Shown: positions 29,734-38,244 of the stretch, piece after piece | Layout: every line of letters begins with the position of its first letter | Numbering within the stretch: the first letter of the stretch is position 1 | The notes under the pieces: model-generated | Seen by the model: only the letters and a program-made list of their open reading frames with translations | Database searches by the model: none | What the model was told of the DNA's origin: nothing | Program-made: the position numbers and the translations under genes | Source of the DNA: Pseudomonas mandelii | GTDB taxonomy: Bacteria; Pseudomonadota; Gammaproteobacteria; Pseudomonadales; Pseudomonadaceae | Length of the DNA: 64,000 bases | Assembly (NCBI RefSeq): GCF_900106065.1 | Contig: NZ_LT629796.1 | Location: 6,977,659 to 7,041,658, forward strand | Direction: 5' to 3'

Positions 29734-32058
29734 AAAGTCGTCGTCCACGAAGGGCAGAATCGCATCCGCCACCGGTTGCAGTTGCCGGGTGACGTAATGG
29801 TCGTAGTCGATGGGCGCGCTGCGAATCTCCAGCGGTTCGGGCCCGGCGACGCTGATCACGTAGCTGATCCAGCCGCCGTTCTGGTATTGCCGGGGGCGGC
29901 CCTGCTGGTCGTTGTAGTCATCGGCGATCCGCGCCGCACGGACGTGGGGCGGCACGTTGCGTTCATAGTCATCCAGAGTACGGCGCAGGCGCTTGCGGTA
30001 GATCAGGCGGTCGTCGAACTCGCCGGCCAGGGTCTTGCGCACGTAGTCGCGCACGTAATCCTGATAGGGCTGGCGATGGAAAATCCGTGAGTACAGTTCC
30101 TGCTGGAATTGCCGGGCCAGCGGCGACCAGTCGGTGCGCACGGTTTCCAGGCCCTTGTAAACCATTTCGTCAGTGCCATCGGCGCGGGTGACCAGCCCGG
30201 CGTAACGCTTCTTGCTGCCCTCCTCGGCGCCGCGAATCGTCGGCATCAGAAAGCGTTTGTAGTGGGTCTCGAACTGCAATTCCAGAGCGCTTTCCAGCCC
30301 GTATTCCTGTTGCACATGCTCGCGCCACCACTGGTTGACGTGGTCCACCAGCGCGCGGCCGATCTGCGCGGCCTCGTCCTGACCGTGAGCGCGACGCAGC
30401 CAGACGAAGGTCGAGTCGGTGTCGCCGTAAATCACCGTGTGCCCCTGGGCTTCGATCAGCTGCCGGGTGCGCAGCATGATCTCGTGGCCGCGCAAGGTGA
30501 TGGACGACGCCAGACGCGTATCGAAGAAGCGGCAGCCACTGGAACCGAGCACTCCATAGAAGGCGTTCATGATGATCTTCAGCGCTTGCGACAACGGCGC
30601 GTTGTGCTCGCGCTTGGCGGTCTCGCGGCCTTCGGCTACCCGCGCGACGATCGCCGGCAGGCAATGCCGGGTCCTGGAAAAACGCGCACCGCGAAAACCC
30701 GGCACGGAGTTGCTGTCTTCGGGATGCTGCAAGCCTTCGATCAGCCCGACCGGGTCAATCAGGAAAGTGCGGATAATCGACGGATAGAGGCTTTTGTAGT
30801 CGAGCACCAGCACCGACTCGTACAAGCCCGGCTGCGAGTCCATGACAAAACCGCCGGGGCTGGCCTGCGCGGGCTTGTTGCCCAGATTCGGCGCGACAAA
30901 CCCCTGTCGGTGCATCAGCGGCATGTACAGGTGGGTGAACGCCGCCACCGAACCGCCACTGCGGTCCGCCGGCAAACCGGTGACGCTGGCCCGTTCCAGG
31001 AGGAAGGTCAGCAGCTCGGTCTTGGCGAAAATCCGCGTCACCAGCTCGCAGTCCTTGAGGTTGTACGTGGCGAGTGCCGGCTTGTCCTCGGCGAACATGC
31101 GGTTGATTTCGTCCATGCGCTGGTACGGCGTGCTGATCGCCTTGCCCTCGCCGAGCAGGGTTTGCGCGACGTTTTCCAGGCTGAACGAGGGGAAGCTCCA
31201 GGTCGCCGAGCGCAGGGATTCGATGCCGTCGATGATCAACCGGCCGGCGGCGGAGGCGAAGTAATGGTTGCGGCTGCCGTGCTCGCGCCATTGCATTTCT
31301 TCGCCGCCACGCCCCAGTTTCAGCGGTACACCCAGCTGACGGGCGTGCTGGTGCAGCACGCGCAGGTCGAACTGCACGACGTTCCAGCCAATGATCGCGT
31401 CGGGGTCATGGCGGGCGAACCATTCGTTGAGCTTTTTCAGCAGGACGGTTCGGGAGTCGCAGTAGTCGAGTTGGAAATCCACCGCGCTGTCATCGCCATT
31501 GGGCGGACCAAGCATGTAGACCTGGCGCTCGCCGCAGCCTTCCAGGGCAATGGAATACAACTCGCCCTGAGCCGTGGTTTCGATGTCCAGGGACACCAGC
31601 CTGAGGTTGGGCCGGTAGTCGGGAGCGGGCTTCATCTGCGCGTCGAGCAGCAGGCCTTCGGTCCCTGGCGTGCCACCAAAAAGGACCGGCGCGGTGATAA
31701 AGCGCTCCATCATGTAGCGTTCCGGCGGGCGCACGTCGGCTTCGAACATCTCGACGCCGGCTTTGCGCAGCGCGGTTTCCAGGCGCATCAACTGACCGTG
31801 TTGCTGGCAATACAGGCCGAGCACCGGGCGGTGCTCGAAATCCTGAAGGGCCAATGGCTTGAGCTCGACATTTTTTTCGCCGCGCAAAACAGCCTCGGCT
31901 TGCTCGCGCCGGGCCGCCGGGATAAATGCCACCGACGGTTGATGTGGCAGACGGATACGTTGGGGACCGGCGTCGGTCGCCAGCCAGAACTCGACTTGCG
32001 TACCGGCCGGGGTGTCGCGCCAATGCCGGGTCAGGACGAAGCCCTGCTGTAAATCCAC
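29698..32058 (-). CDS. polB: DNA polymerase II (family B)
   Basis: A protein of about 786 residues. The 3'-5' exonuclease domain shows [12 protein letters not shown] and later [10 protein letters not shown]. The family B polymerase motifs are [13 protein letters not shown] (motif A), [14 protein letters not shown] (motif B) and [11 protein letters not shown] (motif C). All acidic catalytic residues are present. Pol II is an SOS-associated repair and translesion polymerase. The start is uncertain: I take a GTG at 32058 (giving MDLQQGF) with TTGAGG 8 bases upstream; GTG at 32061 and TTG at 32091 are alternatives. It is convergent with the DUF1810 gene and bordered upstream by a REP pair. No LexA box was identified. 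Confidence 0.93.
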   Translation of the reverse strand: MDLQQGFVLTRHWRDTPAGTQVEFWLATDAGPQRIRLPHQPSVAFIPAARREQAEAVLRGEKNVELKPLALQDFEHRPVLGLYCQQHGQLMRLETALRKAGVEMFEADVRPPERYMMERFITAPVLFGGTPGTEGLLLDAQMKPAPDYRPNLRLVSLDIETTAQGELYSIALEGCGERQVYMLGPPNGDDSAVDFQLDYCDSRTVLLKKLNEWFARHDPDAIIGWNVVQFDLRVLHQHARQLGVPLKLGRGGEEMQWREHGSRNHYFASAAGRLIIDGIESLRSATWSFPSFSLENVAQTLLGEGKAISTPYQRMDEINRMFAEDKPALATYNLKDCELVTRIFAKTELLTFLLERASVTGLPADRSGGSVAAFTHLYMPLMHRQGFVAPNLGNKPAQASPGGFVMDSQPGLYESVLVLDYKSLYPSIIRTFLIDPVGLIEGLQHPEDSNSVPGFRGARFSRTRHCLPAIVARVAEGRETAKREHNAPLSQALKIIMNAFYGVLGSSGCRFFDTRLASSITLRGHEIMLRTRQLIEAQGHTVIYGDTDSTFVWLRRAHGQDEAAQIGRALVDHVNQWWREHVQQEYGLESALELQFETHYKRFLMPTIRGAEEGSKKRYAGLVTRADGTDEMVYKGLETVRTDWSPLARQFQQELYSRIFHRQPYQDYVRDYVRKTLAGEFDDRLIYRKRLRRTLDDYERNVPPHVRAARIADDYNDQQGRPRQYQNGGWISYVISVAGPEPLEIRSAPIDYDHYVTRQLQPVADAILPFVDDDFSTLIGGQLGLF

Positions 32059-32138
32059 CACTGCAACCTCAAGATTTGATTCAAGCGGCAATTCTACGCG
32101 TCATCGCGGGGGATAGCCCTCTCTGAGCTGAATGCAAC

Positions 32139-32236
32139 CCCTTTGGGAGCGGGCCTGCTCGCGATGGCGGTGCATCCGTCGCCGCTTGTATTGGCTGACC
32201 CTGCGCTATCGCGAGCAGGCTCACTCCCACAGGGGG
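32139..32236. repeat. REP inverted pair
   Basis: GGGAGCGGGCCTGCTCGCGAT faces CGCGAGCAGGCTCACTCC across a spacer of about 50 bp, in the divergent gap between polB and the CBS-domain gene. Confidence 0.9.
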
Positions 32237-32391
32237 CTGAGTTCAGCCCATGGATCAGCGAAAAACTTCCGGTTAATCGAAGAAAATCCGCCGAATGACG
32301 TTTTTTGCGCGTTATCTGCCGCTTTCCGCCTTGCCCTCGGCGCCTGGGTCTACGATTCTTCAATAACAACGACAACACCTGAGAAGCCATC

Positions 32392-32832
32392 ATGAAAACC
32401 GTCGCCCAACTGCTCAAGTTGAAAGATCAGAAAAATCAGGAAGTGCACCAGATCAAACCCGATCACATGGTGCTCGAAGCCCTGATGAAGATGGCCGAAA
32501 AGAACGTCGGCGCCTTGTTGGTGGTGGAGAATGACGAAGTGCTGGGGATCATCAGCGAGCGGGACTATGCGCGCAAACTGGTGCTGCATGGCCGTTCTTC
32601 GGTGGGCACGCCGGTTCGCGACATCATGGTGTCGCCGGTGATCACAGTGGACACTCATCAAACCGTTGATACCTGCCTGGGCATCATGTCCGACAGACGC
32701 CTGCGCCACCTGCCTGTGGTGGAAAACGGCAAGTTGATCGGCTTGCTGTCGATCGGTGACCTGGTCAAGGAAGCCATCGCCGAACAGGCTGAATTGATTC
32801 GCCAGTTGGAGCAGTACATTCGCGGCGAGTGA
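32392..32832 (+). CDS. CBS-domain pair protein
   Basis: A 146-residue cytoplasmic protein made of two CBS motifs: about 12-63 with VGALLVVENDEVLGIISERD, and about 75-130 with RHLPVVENGKLIGLLSIGDL. A short C-terminal helix follows. Stand-alone CBS pairs bind adenine nucleotides and act as energy or ligand sensors for partner proteins. No partner is encoded next to it. The ATG at 32392 is the only sensible start. It is monocistronic, followed by a single REP half. Confidence 0.88.
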   Translation: MKTVAQLLKLKDQKNQEVHQIKPDHMVLEALMKMAEKNVGALLVVENDEVLGIISERDYARKLVLHGRSSVGTPVRDIMVSPVITVDTHQTVDTCLGIMSDRRLRHLPVVENGKLIGLLSIGDLVKEAIAEQAELIRQLEQYIRGE

Positions 32833-32852
32833 CTCTGAAATTACGCAGTTCC

Positions 32853-32882
32853 CCTGTGGGAGCGAGCAGGCTCGCTTCCACT
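32853..32882. repeat. Single (truncated) REP hairpin
   Basis: GTGGGAGCGAGC followed by AGGCTCGCTTCCAC forms one compact hairpin. It looks like a REP pair collapsed to its outer arms, between the convergent CBS and GST genes. Confidence 0.75.
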
Positions 32883-32899
32883 TTTGATTTGCGTGGTTT

Positions 32900-33523
32900 T
32901 CAGGTTGGCCAATGCCGGGCGAAAACCGGTGCCAGCGTCGGGTGGCGGTCGATTCGCGTCAGCCACGCATAAAAACCGGGTCGGGCATTGCGCAGATGCT
33001 CACGACTGCCCGCCCATCGCGTCACCACCGCCGCCAGCACATCCAGTGCCCCAGGCGTCTCGTCGTCCAGGTACAACTCGCCCGAGAACTGATCGGCAAA
33101 CACCTCCCAACTCCAGTGCAACCGTCGACGGGCGCCAGCCATGAGGTTTTCCATGGCCGATTGATTCGGCTCGATCAGCCAGCGCTCGGGATAATCGATG
33201 ATGCCGATGGCCGCATAGCAATTGCTGACGATGTACACCAGGCCCCGGATCGCTTGATCACGCTCGGCGGGCGTGTTCGACAGCAGGTTTGACTCGGGAA
33301 ACGCGAGCCCCAGATGAATCAGGATCGCCGCGCTTTCGGTGAGGACGCTGCCGTCGGGCAATTGCAAGGTGGGAATCTGCTTGAGCGGGTTGAGTTTCTC
33401 CAGGGCTTTGGCAGCCTCCGCAGACGACTCGACGTCGATAAAACGATAAGGGATTTCACAGAGTTCGAGGGCGGCCTCTATCGCGGCGGCGCCGGAATTC
33501 TGGTGTCCGTAGAGCTGGTACAT
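32900..33523 (-). CDS. Glutathione S-transferase family protein
   Basis: A 207-residue protein with a thioredoxin-like N-terminal domain (MYQLYGHQNSGAAAIEAAL, then the cis-Pro segment KQIPTLQLPDGSVLTESAAI, whose ES binds glutathione in the family) and an all-helical C-terminal domain. It should conjugate or reduce small electrophiles with glutathione in the cytoplasm. The ATG at 33523 is preferred because AAGGGGGG lies 5 bases upstream; the frame opens two codons earlier at a GTG. Ends convergently with the CBS gene. Confidence 0.87.
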   Translation of the reverse strand: MYQLYGHQNSGAAAIEAALELCEIPYRFIDVESSAEAAKALEKLNPLKQIPTLQLPDGSVLTESAAILIHLGLAFPESNLLSNTPAERDQAIRGLVYIVSNCYAAIGIIDYPERWLIEPNQSAMENLMAGARRRLHWSWEVFADQFSGELYLDDETPGALDVLAAVVTRWAGSREHLRNARPGFYAWLTRIDRHPTLAPVFARHWPT

Positions 33524-33682
33524 AAGCACCCCCCTTCAAGAGTGTCTCTTTGTAGCATCTGATACTGACCATGCTGGAAAATTTCTTTTTATGCCACTGC
33601 ATCCAAATCGCTTTCCGATGGGTAGTACCAGTAACAGCCCCTGAGGCTGCCGAGCAGATTACTCATTTACGGAGCGCTATTC

Positions 33683-34204
33683 ATGAATGCCAAACAGCTG
33701 ATTTGCCTTGCCGGTTTGTTCGTCGCGGGCCCAATGGCCTACGCCCAGTCAGGTCTGCCCGACAGCATCAAGGTCCCGGACGGGCACAAGGTCGCCCTGG
33801 AAACCACCGGTGTCGGCGAGATCACTTACGAATGCCGTGACAAGGTCAATGCCGCCGGCCAGACCGAATGGTTCTTTGTCGGCCCCAAAGCGGTACTCAA
33901 TGATCGCAGCGGCAAACAGGTCGGCACCTATTTCGGACCGCCCGCCACCTGGCAGGCGAAAGACGGTTCGAAAGTCACCGGCACTCAACTGGCTGTCGCG
34001 CCTTCGAGTCCGGGCAACCTGCCCTATCAATTGGTCAAGGCCAACCCGGCCGAAGGAAAAGGCGCAATGACCGGCGTCAGCTACATCCAGCGCGTCGCCC
34101 TCAAAGGTGGCGTGGCTCCGAGCGCTGAATGCTCGGCGGCCAACAAGGGCAAGCAAGAAATAGTGAAGTACCAGGCGGATTATATTTTCTGGGCGGCCAA
34201 CTGA
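33683..34204 (+). CDS. DUF3455 domain exported protein
   Basis: A 173-residue protein with a clear signal peptide (LICLAGLFVAGPMAYAQ). The mature part has the DUF3455 pattern: IKVPDGHKVALETTGVGEI, an early Cys in TYECRD, WFFVGPKAVL, GTYFGPPATWQAKDGS and a second Cys near the C-terminus in PSAECSAANKG, suggesting one disulfide. The function is unknown. CGGAG precedes the ATG. An ECF sigma factor and anti-sigma factor follow on the same strand about 90 bp downstream, so it may be a target or part of that regulon. Confidence 0.87.
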   Translation: MNAKQLICLAGLFVAGPMAYAQSGLPDSIKVPDGHKVALETTGVGEITYECRDKVNAAGQTEWFFVGPKAVLNDRSGKQVGTYFGPPATWQAKDGSKVTGTQLAVAPSSPGNLPYQLVKANPAEGKGAMTGVSYIQRVALKGGVAPSAECSAANKGKQEIVKYQADYIFWAAN

Positions 34205-34296
34205 AACCAGGCCTGCGGGAAATTGGTCTACGCTGCTCAGCACTGGCCCCGGTCCGATGGCCCGGGGCTGCTGCCCATTATTGACGGCTGAACTCA

Positions 34297-34824
34297 GTGT
34301 CCTTACCCGAAACTCTTTTCGATTACGAAGCCCATATCGCCGCCTGCGCTCGCGGTGAGCGTCAGGCCCTGCGTGATTTGTATGTGCAGGAGAGTCCGCG
34401 CCTGCTGGGCGTTGCCAAACGCCTGGTGCGTGACACTGCGCTGGCGGAAGACATCGTCCACGATGCCTTCATCAAGATATGGAATGGCGCCGCGCAGTTC
34501 GACCCGGCGCGAGGGTCGGCGCGGGGGTGGATATTCAGTTTGACGCGGCATCTGGCCCTGAATTTCATCCGTGACAACAGCCGCGAGATTCAAGGTGATT
34601 TCGATGGGGTGGACGACACGGCAACCTTCGATGCCCAGGCTCATTCCGGGCGCATTCATCAATGCCTGGAACAACTGGAGCCTGCAAGGCGCGCCTGTAT
34701 CCTGCATGCCTACGTCGACGGATATTCTCATGCTGAAATCTCACACAAACTCGGCACCCCGCTGGGCACCGTCAAAGCCTGGATCAAGCGGAGCCTGACG
34801 GCACTGCGGGAGTGCATGGGATGA
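34297..34824 (+). CDS. ECF-type RNA polymerase sigma factor (SigK/RpoE-like)
   Basis: A 175-residue sigma-70 family protein with only regions 2 and 4. Region 2 (about 20-90) shows LYVQESPRLLGVAKRLV, DIVHDAFIKIW and ARGWIFSLTRHLALNFIRD. Region 4 (about 118-172) has a helix-turn-helix in YSHAEISHKLGTPLGTVKAWI. The start is a GTG at 34297 without a strong ribosome site. The stop overlaps the anti-sigma start in an ATGA, so the two are translationally coupled. It should redirect RNA polymerase to an envelope-stress-type regulon, possibly including the upstream DUF3455 gene. Confidence 0.9.
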   Translation: MSLPETLFDYEAHIAACARGERQALRDLYVQESPRLLGVAKRLVRDTALAEDIVHDAFIKIWNGAAQFDPARGSARGWIFSLTRHLALNFIRDNSREIQGDFDGVDDTATFDAQAHSGRIHQCLEQLEPARRACILHAYVDGYSHAEISHKLGTPLGTVKAWIKRSLTALRECMG

Positions 34825-35540
34825 TCAGCAAACTGACGAATGAAACCCCGGAAGAACTCGACGAACTGGCCAGCGAATATGTGTTGGGCACCCTGTCCGC
34901 AGAGCTTCGCACCCAGGTCCGACAGCGCCTGCGCGACGAACCTGATTTGCGGGCCGCCGTGGACGCCTGGGAGCGTCGCCTGCTCGGCCTGACCGATCTG
35001 GCAGAACCTCACCCGCCGTCACCCTACCTTTGGCAGCGTATCGAGCGCAGCGTGAACAAGGTGACACGGCCACCGTCGCTCATCGCGGCTCAGTCTTTAT
35101 CCTGGTGGAATCTGTTGCCGCTCTGGCGCGGGCTCGCCGGTGCAGGGCTGGCGGCCACGTTGCTGCTCGGCGCATTGATGCTGACGCAAACCACCGTCAA
35201 GCCTACCTATCTGGTGGTGTTGGTCGGTCCTCAGGACAAGGCACCTGGCTGGGTGATCCAGGCCAGCAACCCGAGGGAAATCCAGCTGATTCCGCTGGGT
35301 GTCATTGAGGTCCCGGCCGACAAGGCGCTCGAGTTCTGGACCAAGGCCGATGACTGGCAAGGACCGGTGTCTCTGGGCTTGGTCAAACCGGGACAGACCC
35401 TATCGATTCCGCTCGACAAATTGCCGCCACTGCAACCCAATCAACTGTTCGAGCTGACCCTGGAAAATCCGCAGGGCTCACCGATCGGCAAGCCGACCGG
35501 GCCGATTCAATTCATCGGTCGGGCAGTGAAAGTCATCTGA
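34821..35540 (+). CDS. Anti-sigma factor (RskA family)
   Basis: A 239-residue single-pass membrane protein. The cytoplasmic N-terminal anti-sigma domain includes LDELASEYVLGTLSAELR, the zinc-independent form typical of RskA. A TM helix lies at about 96-118 (GLAGAGLAATLLLGALMLTQ). The periplasmic RskA domain contains PREIQLIPLGVIEVPADKAL and GKPTGPIQFIGRAVKV. It should sequester the ECF sigma factor encoded immediately upstream and release it on a periplasmic signal. The ATG at 34821 overlaps the sigma stop codon by ATGA. Confidence 0.9.
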   Translation: MISKLTNETPEELDELASEYVLGTLSAELRTQVRQRLRDEPDLRAAVDAWERRLLGLTDLAEPHPPSPYLWQRIERSVNKVTRPPSLIAAQSLSWWNLLPLWRGLAGAGLAATLLLGALMLTQTTVKPTYLVVLVGPQDKAPGWVIQASNPREIQLIPLGVIEVPADKALEFWTKADDWQGPVSLGLVKPGQTLSIPLDKLPPLQPNQLFELTLENPQGSPIGKPTGPIQFIGRAVKVI

Positions 35541-35546
35541 GCGCGA

Positions 35547-36167
35547 TCAACCGAGCGCCGCGATCAACTCCGCCGTCGTGACAATCGAGTGGGCATACGT
35601 CGGTCCATTGATCTCATGCGCGGCGTGCATGGCCTCGGCACTGAACGCGGCCGTGGCGTCGCGCACCAGCGTGACGTGATAGCCCAGTTCGGCGGCGAAC
35701 CTGGCGGTGCTTTCGATGCACGTATTGGCGAGCATCCCCACCACCACAACCTTGTTGATCCCGTGCTGTTTGAGCAGATAGTCCAGATCGGTGTTGGCAA
35801 AACCACTGCCGCCCCAGTGTTCCTTGACGATCACGTCACCGGCCTGTGGCTGGAAATCCGGGTGCCATTCCCCGCCCCAGGTTCCGGCGGCAAATACCTG
35901 CGCACGGCTGGCGCCTTGTTGATAGGGAGTGGGGTGTTTCCAGTGCGCCAGTTCATCGGGCTCGGCGCGGTGATGCGGAACATAGAAAACCTGGATGCCG
36001 GCCTTGCGAACAGCCGCCACCACGGTTTTCAGGTTGGCCAGCGTACCGACGCTGTCAGCCACCGGTTGAGCGCGGCCATGCAGTTTGCCGCCTTCGCTGA
36101 GGAAGTCGTTGTAAGGATCCACCAGCAGCAGGCCGGTGTGCTCGGGAGCATAGGAAGTGGCACTCAT
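35547..36167 (-). CDS. Isochorismatase-family cysteine hydrolase
   Basis: A 206-residue cytoplasmic hydrolase. The catalytic triad of the family is visible: Asp in LLLVDPYNDF (residue 17), Lys in VIVKEHWGG (about 115) and Cys in GMLANTCIESTAR (about 148). The family includes nicotinamidase and isochorismatase; which amide or vinyl ether is cleaved here cannot be told. AGGAG precedes the ATG. It is convergent with the anti-sigma gene, with only 6 bp between stops. Confidence 0.88.
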   Translation of the reverse strand: MSATSYAPEHTGLLLVDPYNDFLSEGGKLHGRAQPVADSVGTLANLKTVVAAVRKAGIQVFYVPHHRAEPDELAHWKHPTPYQQGASRAQVFAAGTWGGEWHPDFQPQAGDVIVKEHWGGSGFANTDLDYLLKQHGINKVVVVGMLANTCIESTARFAAELGYHVTLVRDATAAFSAEAMHAAHEINGPTYAHSIVTTAELIAALG

Positions 36168-36392
36168 GATCGACTCCTCGAAGGCAAAGGCACGCGCCAG
36201 CTATCCAGTGTAGAAGCGCCGATCGACCCCGCCGCCGCCATCCGACGACTGAACCATCACGCCCGCGTGAGGGGGATAGTGTCACCTATCAATGCCGTCG
36301 ATGTTCACCATCACCTCAATGAAGTTCTCATAAAAAATCCGCGGCGTAACATCGCCTCCATACCAAACAACTACACCCCGGAGCACACCATC

Positions 36393-36872
36393 ATGAAACG
36401 CCAAATCCTTCTCAGCATCGCTTTCTCGGTTTTTGCAGTTAACGCTTTCGCCGCTTCTTCTGCTCACCCGGTTGTCGCTGAAGGCGGCTCGGATCGCCTG
36501 ATCGAAAGTCGTGTGGCTGAAGGTGGTTCGGATCGTTTGATCGAAAACCGCGTCGCTGAAGGTGGTTCGGATCGTCTGATCGAAAACCGCGTTGCTGAAG
36601 GTGGTTCGGATCGTCTGATCGAAAACCGCGTCGCTGAAGGTGGTTCGGATCGCCTGATCGAAAACCGCGTTGCTGAAGGTGGCTCGGATCGCCTGATCGA
36701 AAACCGCGTCGCTGAAGGTGGTTCGGATCGTCTGATCGAAAACCGCGTCGCTGAAGGTGGTTCGGATCGTCTGATCGAAAACCGCGTTGCTGAAGGTGGT
36801 TCCGACCGTCTCATCGAAAACCGCGTCGCTGAAGGTGGTTCGGATCGTCTGATCGAAAGCCGCGCTGTATAA
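36393..36872 (+). CDS. Exported protein of ten tandem 13-residue repeats
   Basis: A 159-residue product. A signal peptide (QILLSIAFSVFAVNAFA) is followed by ASSAHPV and then exactly ten copies of VAEGGSDRLIENR (the first and last have Ser for Asn), ending in AV. GGAG lies about 10 bases before the ATG. The repeat is strongly charged, without Cys or aromatic residues, so it may form a solenoid or a flexible secreted polymer. I recall similar repeat proteins in other Pseudomonas but no established function. A strong terminator follows 30 bp later, so it is its own transcript. The DNA repeats leave other frames open as well, but only this frame has a signal peptide and a ribosome site. Confidence 0.8.
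   Translation: MKRQILLSIAFSVFAVNAFAASSAHPVVAEGGSDRLIESRVAEGGSDRLIENRVAEGGSDRLIENRVAEGGSDRLIENRVAEGGSDRLIENRVAEGGSDRLIENRVAEGGSDRLIENRVAEGGSDRLIENRVAEGGSDRLIENRVAEGGSDRLIESRAV
36474..36863 (+). repeat. Ten 39-bp tandem repeats (in-frame)
   Basis: Ten contiguous 39-bp units, near identical in DNA, with differences mostly at third codon positions and in the AAC/AGC (Asn/Ser) codon. There are no spacers between units, so this is not a CRISPR array. Confidence 0.93.
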
Positions 36873-36900
36873 ATGAAGGGTTTTACCGCGGTACTCAATG

Positions 36901-36932
36901 AAAACCCCGGCCTCATCAGCCGGGTTTTTTTT
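36901..36932 (+). terminator. Rho-independent terminator of the repeat-protein gene
   Basis: CCCGGC-CTCATCA-GCCGGG followed by eight T residues, with AAAAC preceding the stem. Confidence 0.92.
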
Positions 36933-36951
36933 GCCTGTTTTTTGCGGCCGG

Positions 36952-38046
36952 TCACTTGCCCGCCCGTGTCATGCAGCGCTGATAACGCTCATCCACCCGC
37001 TTGGCAAACCAAGCCGTCGTGAGTTTGCGGGTGATTTTCGGGCTTTGCAGCACGATCCCCGGCAACACTGCACGAGGCAACGGCCGACCTTCCGCCTTCT
37101 CGGCCAGGTCGAACACCCGCGCATAAAGCTGGGTGTCCTCGAACTGCAGGTTTTTGCCCTCCTCCAATTGATCGCGAATGGTCGTGTTGCGCATGCCCAA
37201 TTGCTTGCCAAGGCTGCGCACCGCCAATTCCGTGGTGCCCGGCATGATCGCGTCATAGCGCACCAGATCACCATCCAGCGCCAAAGGGATGCCTGACGCT
37301 CGACTCACCGCATTCTGAAACGCCGCATTGCGGCTGGCGTACCAACCGGCATTGAAATCGGCGAAGCGATACAGCGGCTGTTTGTAGCTCACCGGGTACC
37401 CGAGCAAGTGAGCAATGCCGAAGTACATGCCGCCGCGACGGCTGAACACTTCACGACGGATCGAGCCGTCCACCGGATACGGATAATCCCGTGCCTGTTG
37501 CTCGGCGAAGTCGATGCTGACCTGCATCGGCCCACCGGTGTGCACCGGATTGAGCCCTCCAAACAAGGTCCGCCCCATGGGCACAATGCCGATGAAGTCA
37601 TCGAAAATCGCGCTGAGTTCTTTTTCGCTGCGCGCCGCATTCAGCCGGTCGCTGTAGCTTTTACCGTTGGATGAACTGACCTGCAGTGCACCGCTGACCA
37701 GCAGGCTGGGGATATGGACTTTAGCGGCACGACGGTCGATCTCTTCGCGGGCGATCTTGCCCAGGCCCGGCACGGGTGGGTCGACCTGGAAGGTCGACTC
37801 TTGCTCGGTGACCGCGAGCACCGAACACAGGTTTTGCGTGGAGGGATAGATGTTCTGCGCGGCAAAAGCGGCGTAGATGTCCGTGGCCCAGCCTTGGCGG
37901 TCAACGGTTTTCGCCGGCAGCAGGCGCACGATCTCGGCCTTGACCTCGGCGGGTTTGCGGGCCGGCAACTCCTGAGTGCGCTGGGTGCCGCAACCCGCCA
38001 GCACCAGCAGCGCCGCGAGACTCATGATCAATCGATTGGCTTGCAT
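36952..38046 (-). CDS. DUF1615 domain lipoprotein
   Basis: A 364-residue protein with a lipoprotein signal (LIMSLAALLVLAGC, Cys at 19), so it is lipidated in the envelope. The body matches DUF1615: AFAAQNIYPSTQNLCSVLAV, EQESTFQVDPPVPGLGKIA, GGLNPVHTGGPMQVSIDFA and AGWYASRNAAFQNAVSR. The Glu in EQEST resembles a lysozyme-like active site, which would suggest a role in peptidoglycan, but this is inference. It faces away from the FAD monooxygenase gene. Confidence 0.85.
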   Translation of the reverse strand: MQANRLIMSLAALLVLAGCGTQRTQELPARKPAEVKAEIVRLLPAKTVDRQGWATDIYAAFAAQNIYPSTQNLCSVLAVTEQESTFQVDPPVPGLGKIAREEIDRRAAKVHIPSLLVSGALQVSSSNGKSYSDRLNAARSEKELSAIFDDFIGIVPMGRTLFGGLNPVHTGGPMQVSIDFAEQQARDYPYPVDGSIRREVFSRRGGMYFGIAHLLGYPVSYKQPLYRFADFNAGWYASRNAAFQNAVSRASGIPLALDGDLVRYDAIMPGTTELAVRSLGKQLGMRNTTIRDQLEEGKNLQFEDTQLYARVFDLAEKAEGRPLPRAVLPGIVLQSPKITRKLTTAWFAKRVDERYQRCMTRAGK

Positions 38047-38244
38047 GGTGCTCCATCAACTCTTCTGAACCGGGTTAACCATACGATCAAAGGCATGGCG
38101 CAGGCTATGACTGCTGCCGCAACGCCCCGTTCCCCTTTCATCCCCCACCACTTCACGGTTGCGGGCCTTTTCCGTTGGGCGGCCTGCCTTTTCATATCCC
38201 CGCGCTGGACCATACTTGTGCCACACACCGAGGAGGACAGGCTC

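Noticed and set aside
34230..34275. GCCCCGG/CCGGGGC hairpin between the DUF3455 and sigma genes
   Set aside because: A stem can be drawn, but there is no T tract on either strand. Too weak to call a terminator.
36474..36863. Possible CRISPR array
   Set aside because: The units are contiguous 39-bp repeats with no unique spacers, and they encode protein.
36464..36955. Minus-strand open frame through the 39-bp repeats
   Set aside because: The repeat length is a multiple of three, so several frames stay open. Only the plus frame has a signal peptide, ribosome site and terminator.
37714..38244. Long upstream extension of the FAD monooxygenase frame
   Set aside because: It is antisense to the DUF1615 gene. 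The strong AGGAGG site and GAGPTG motif fix the start at 38245.
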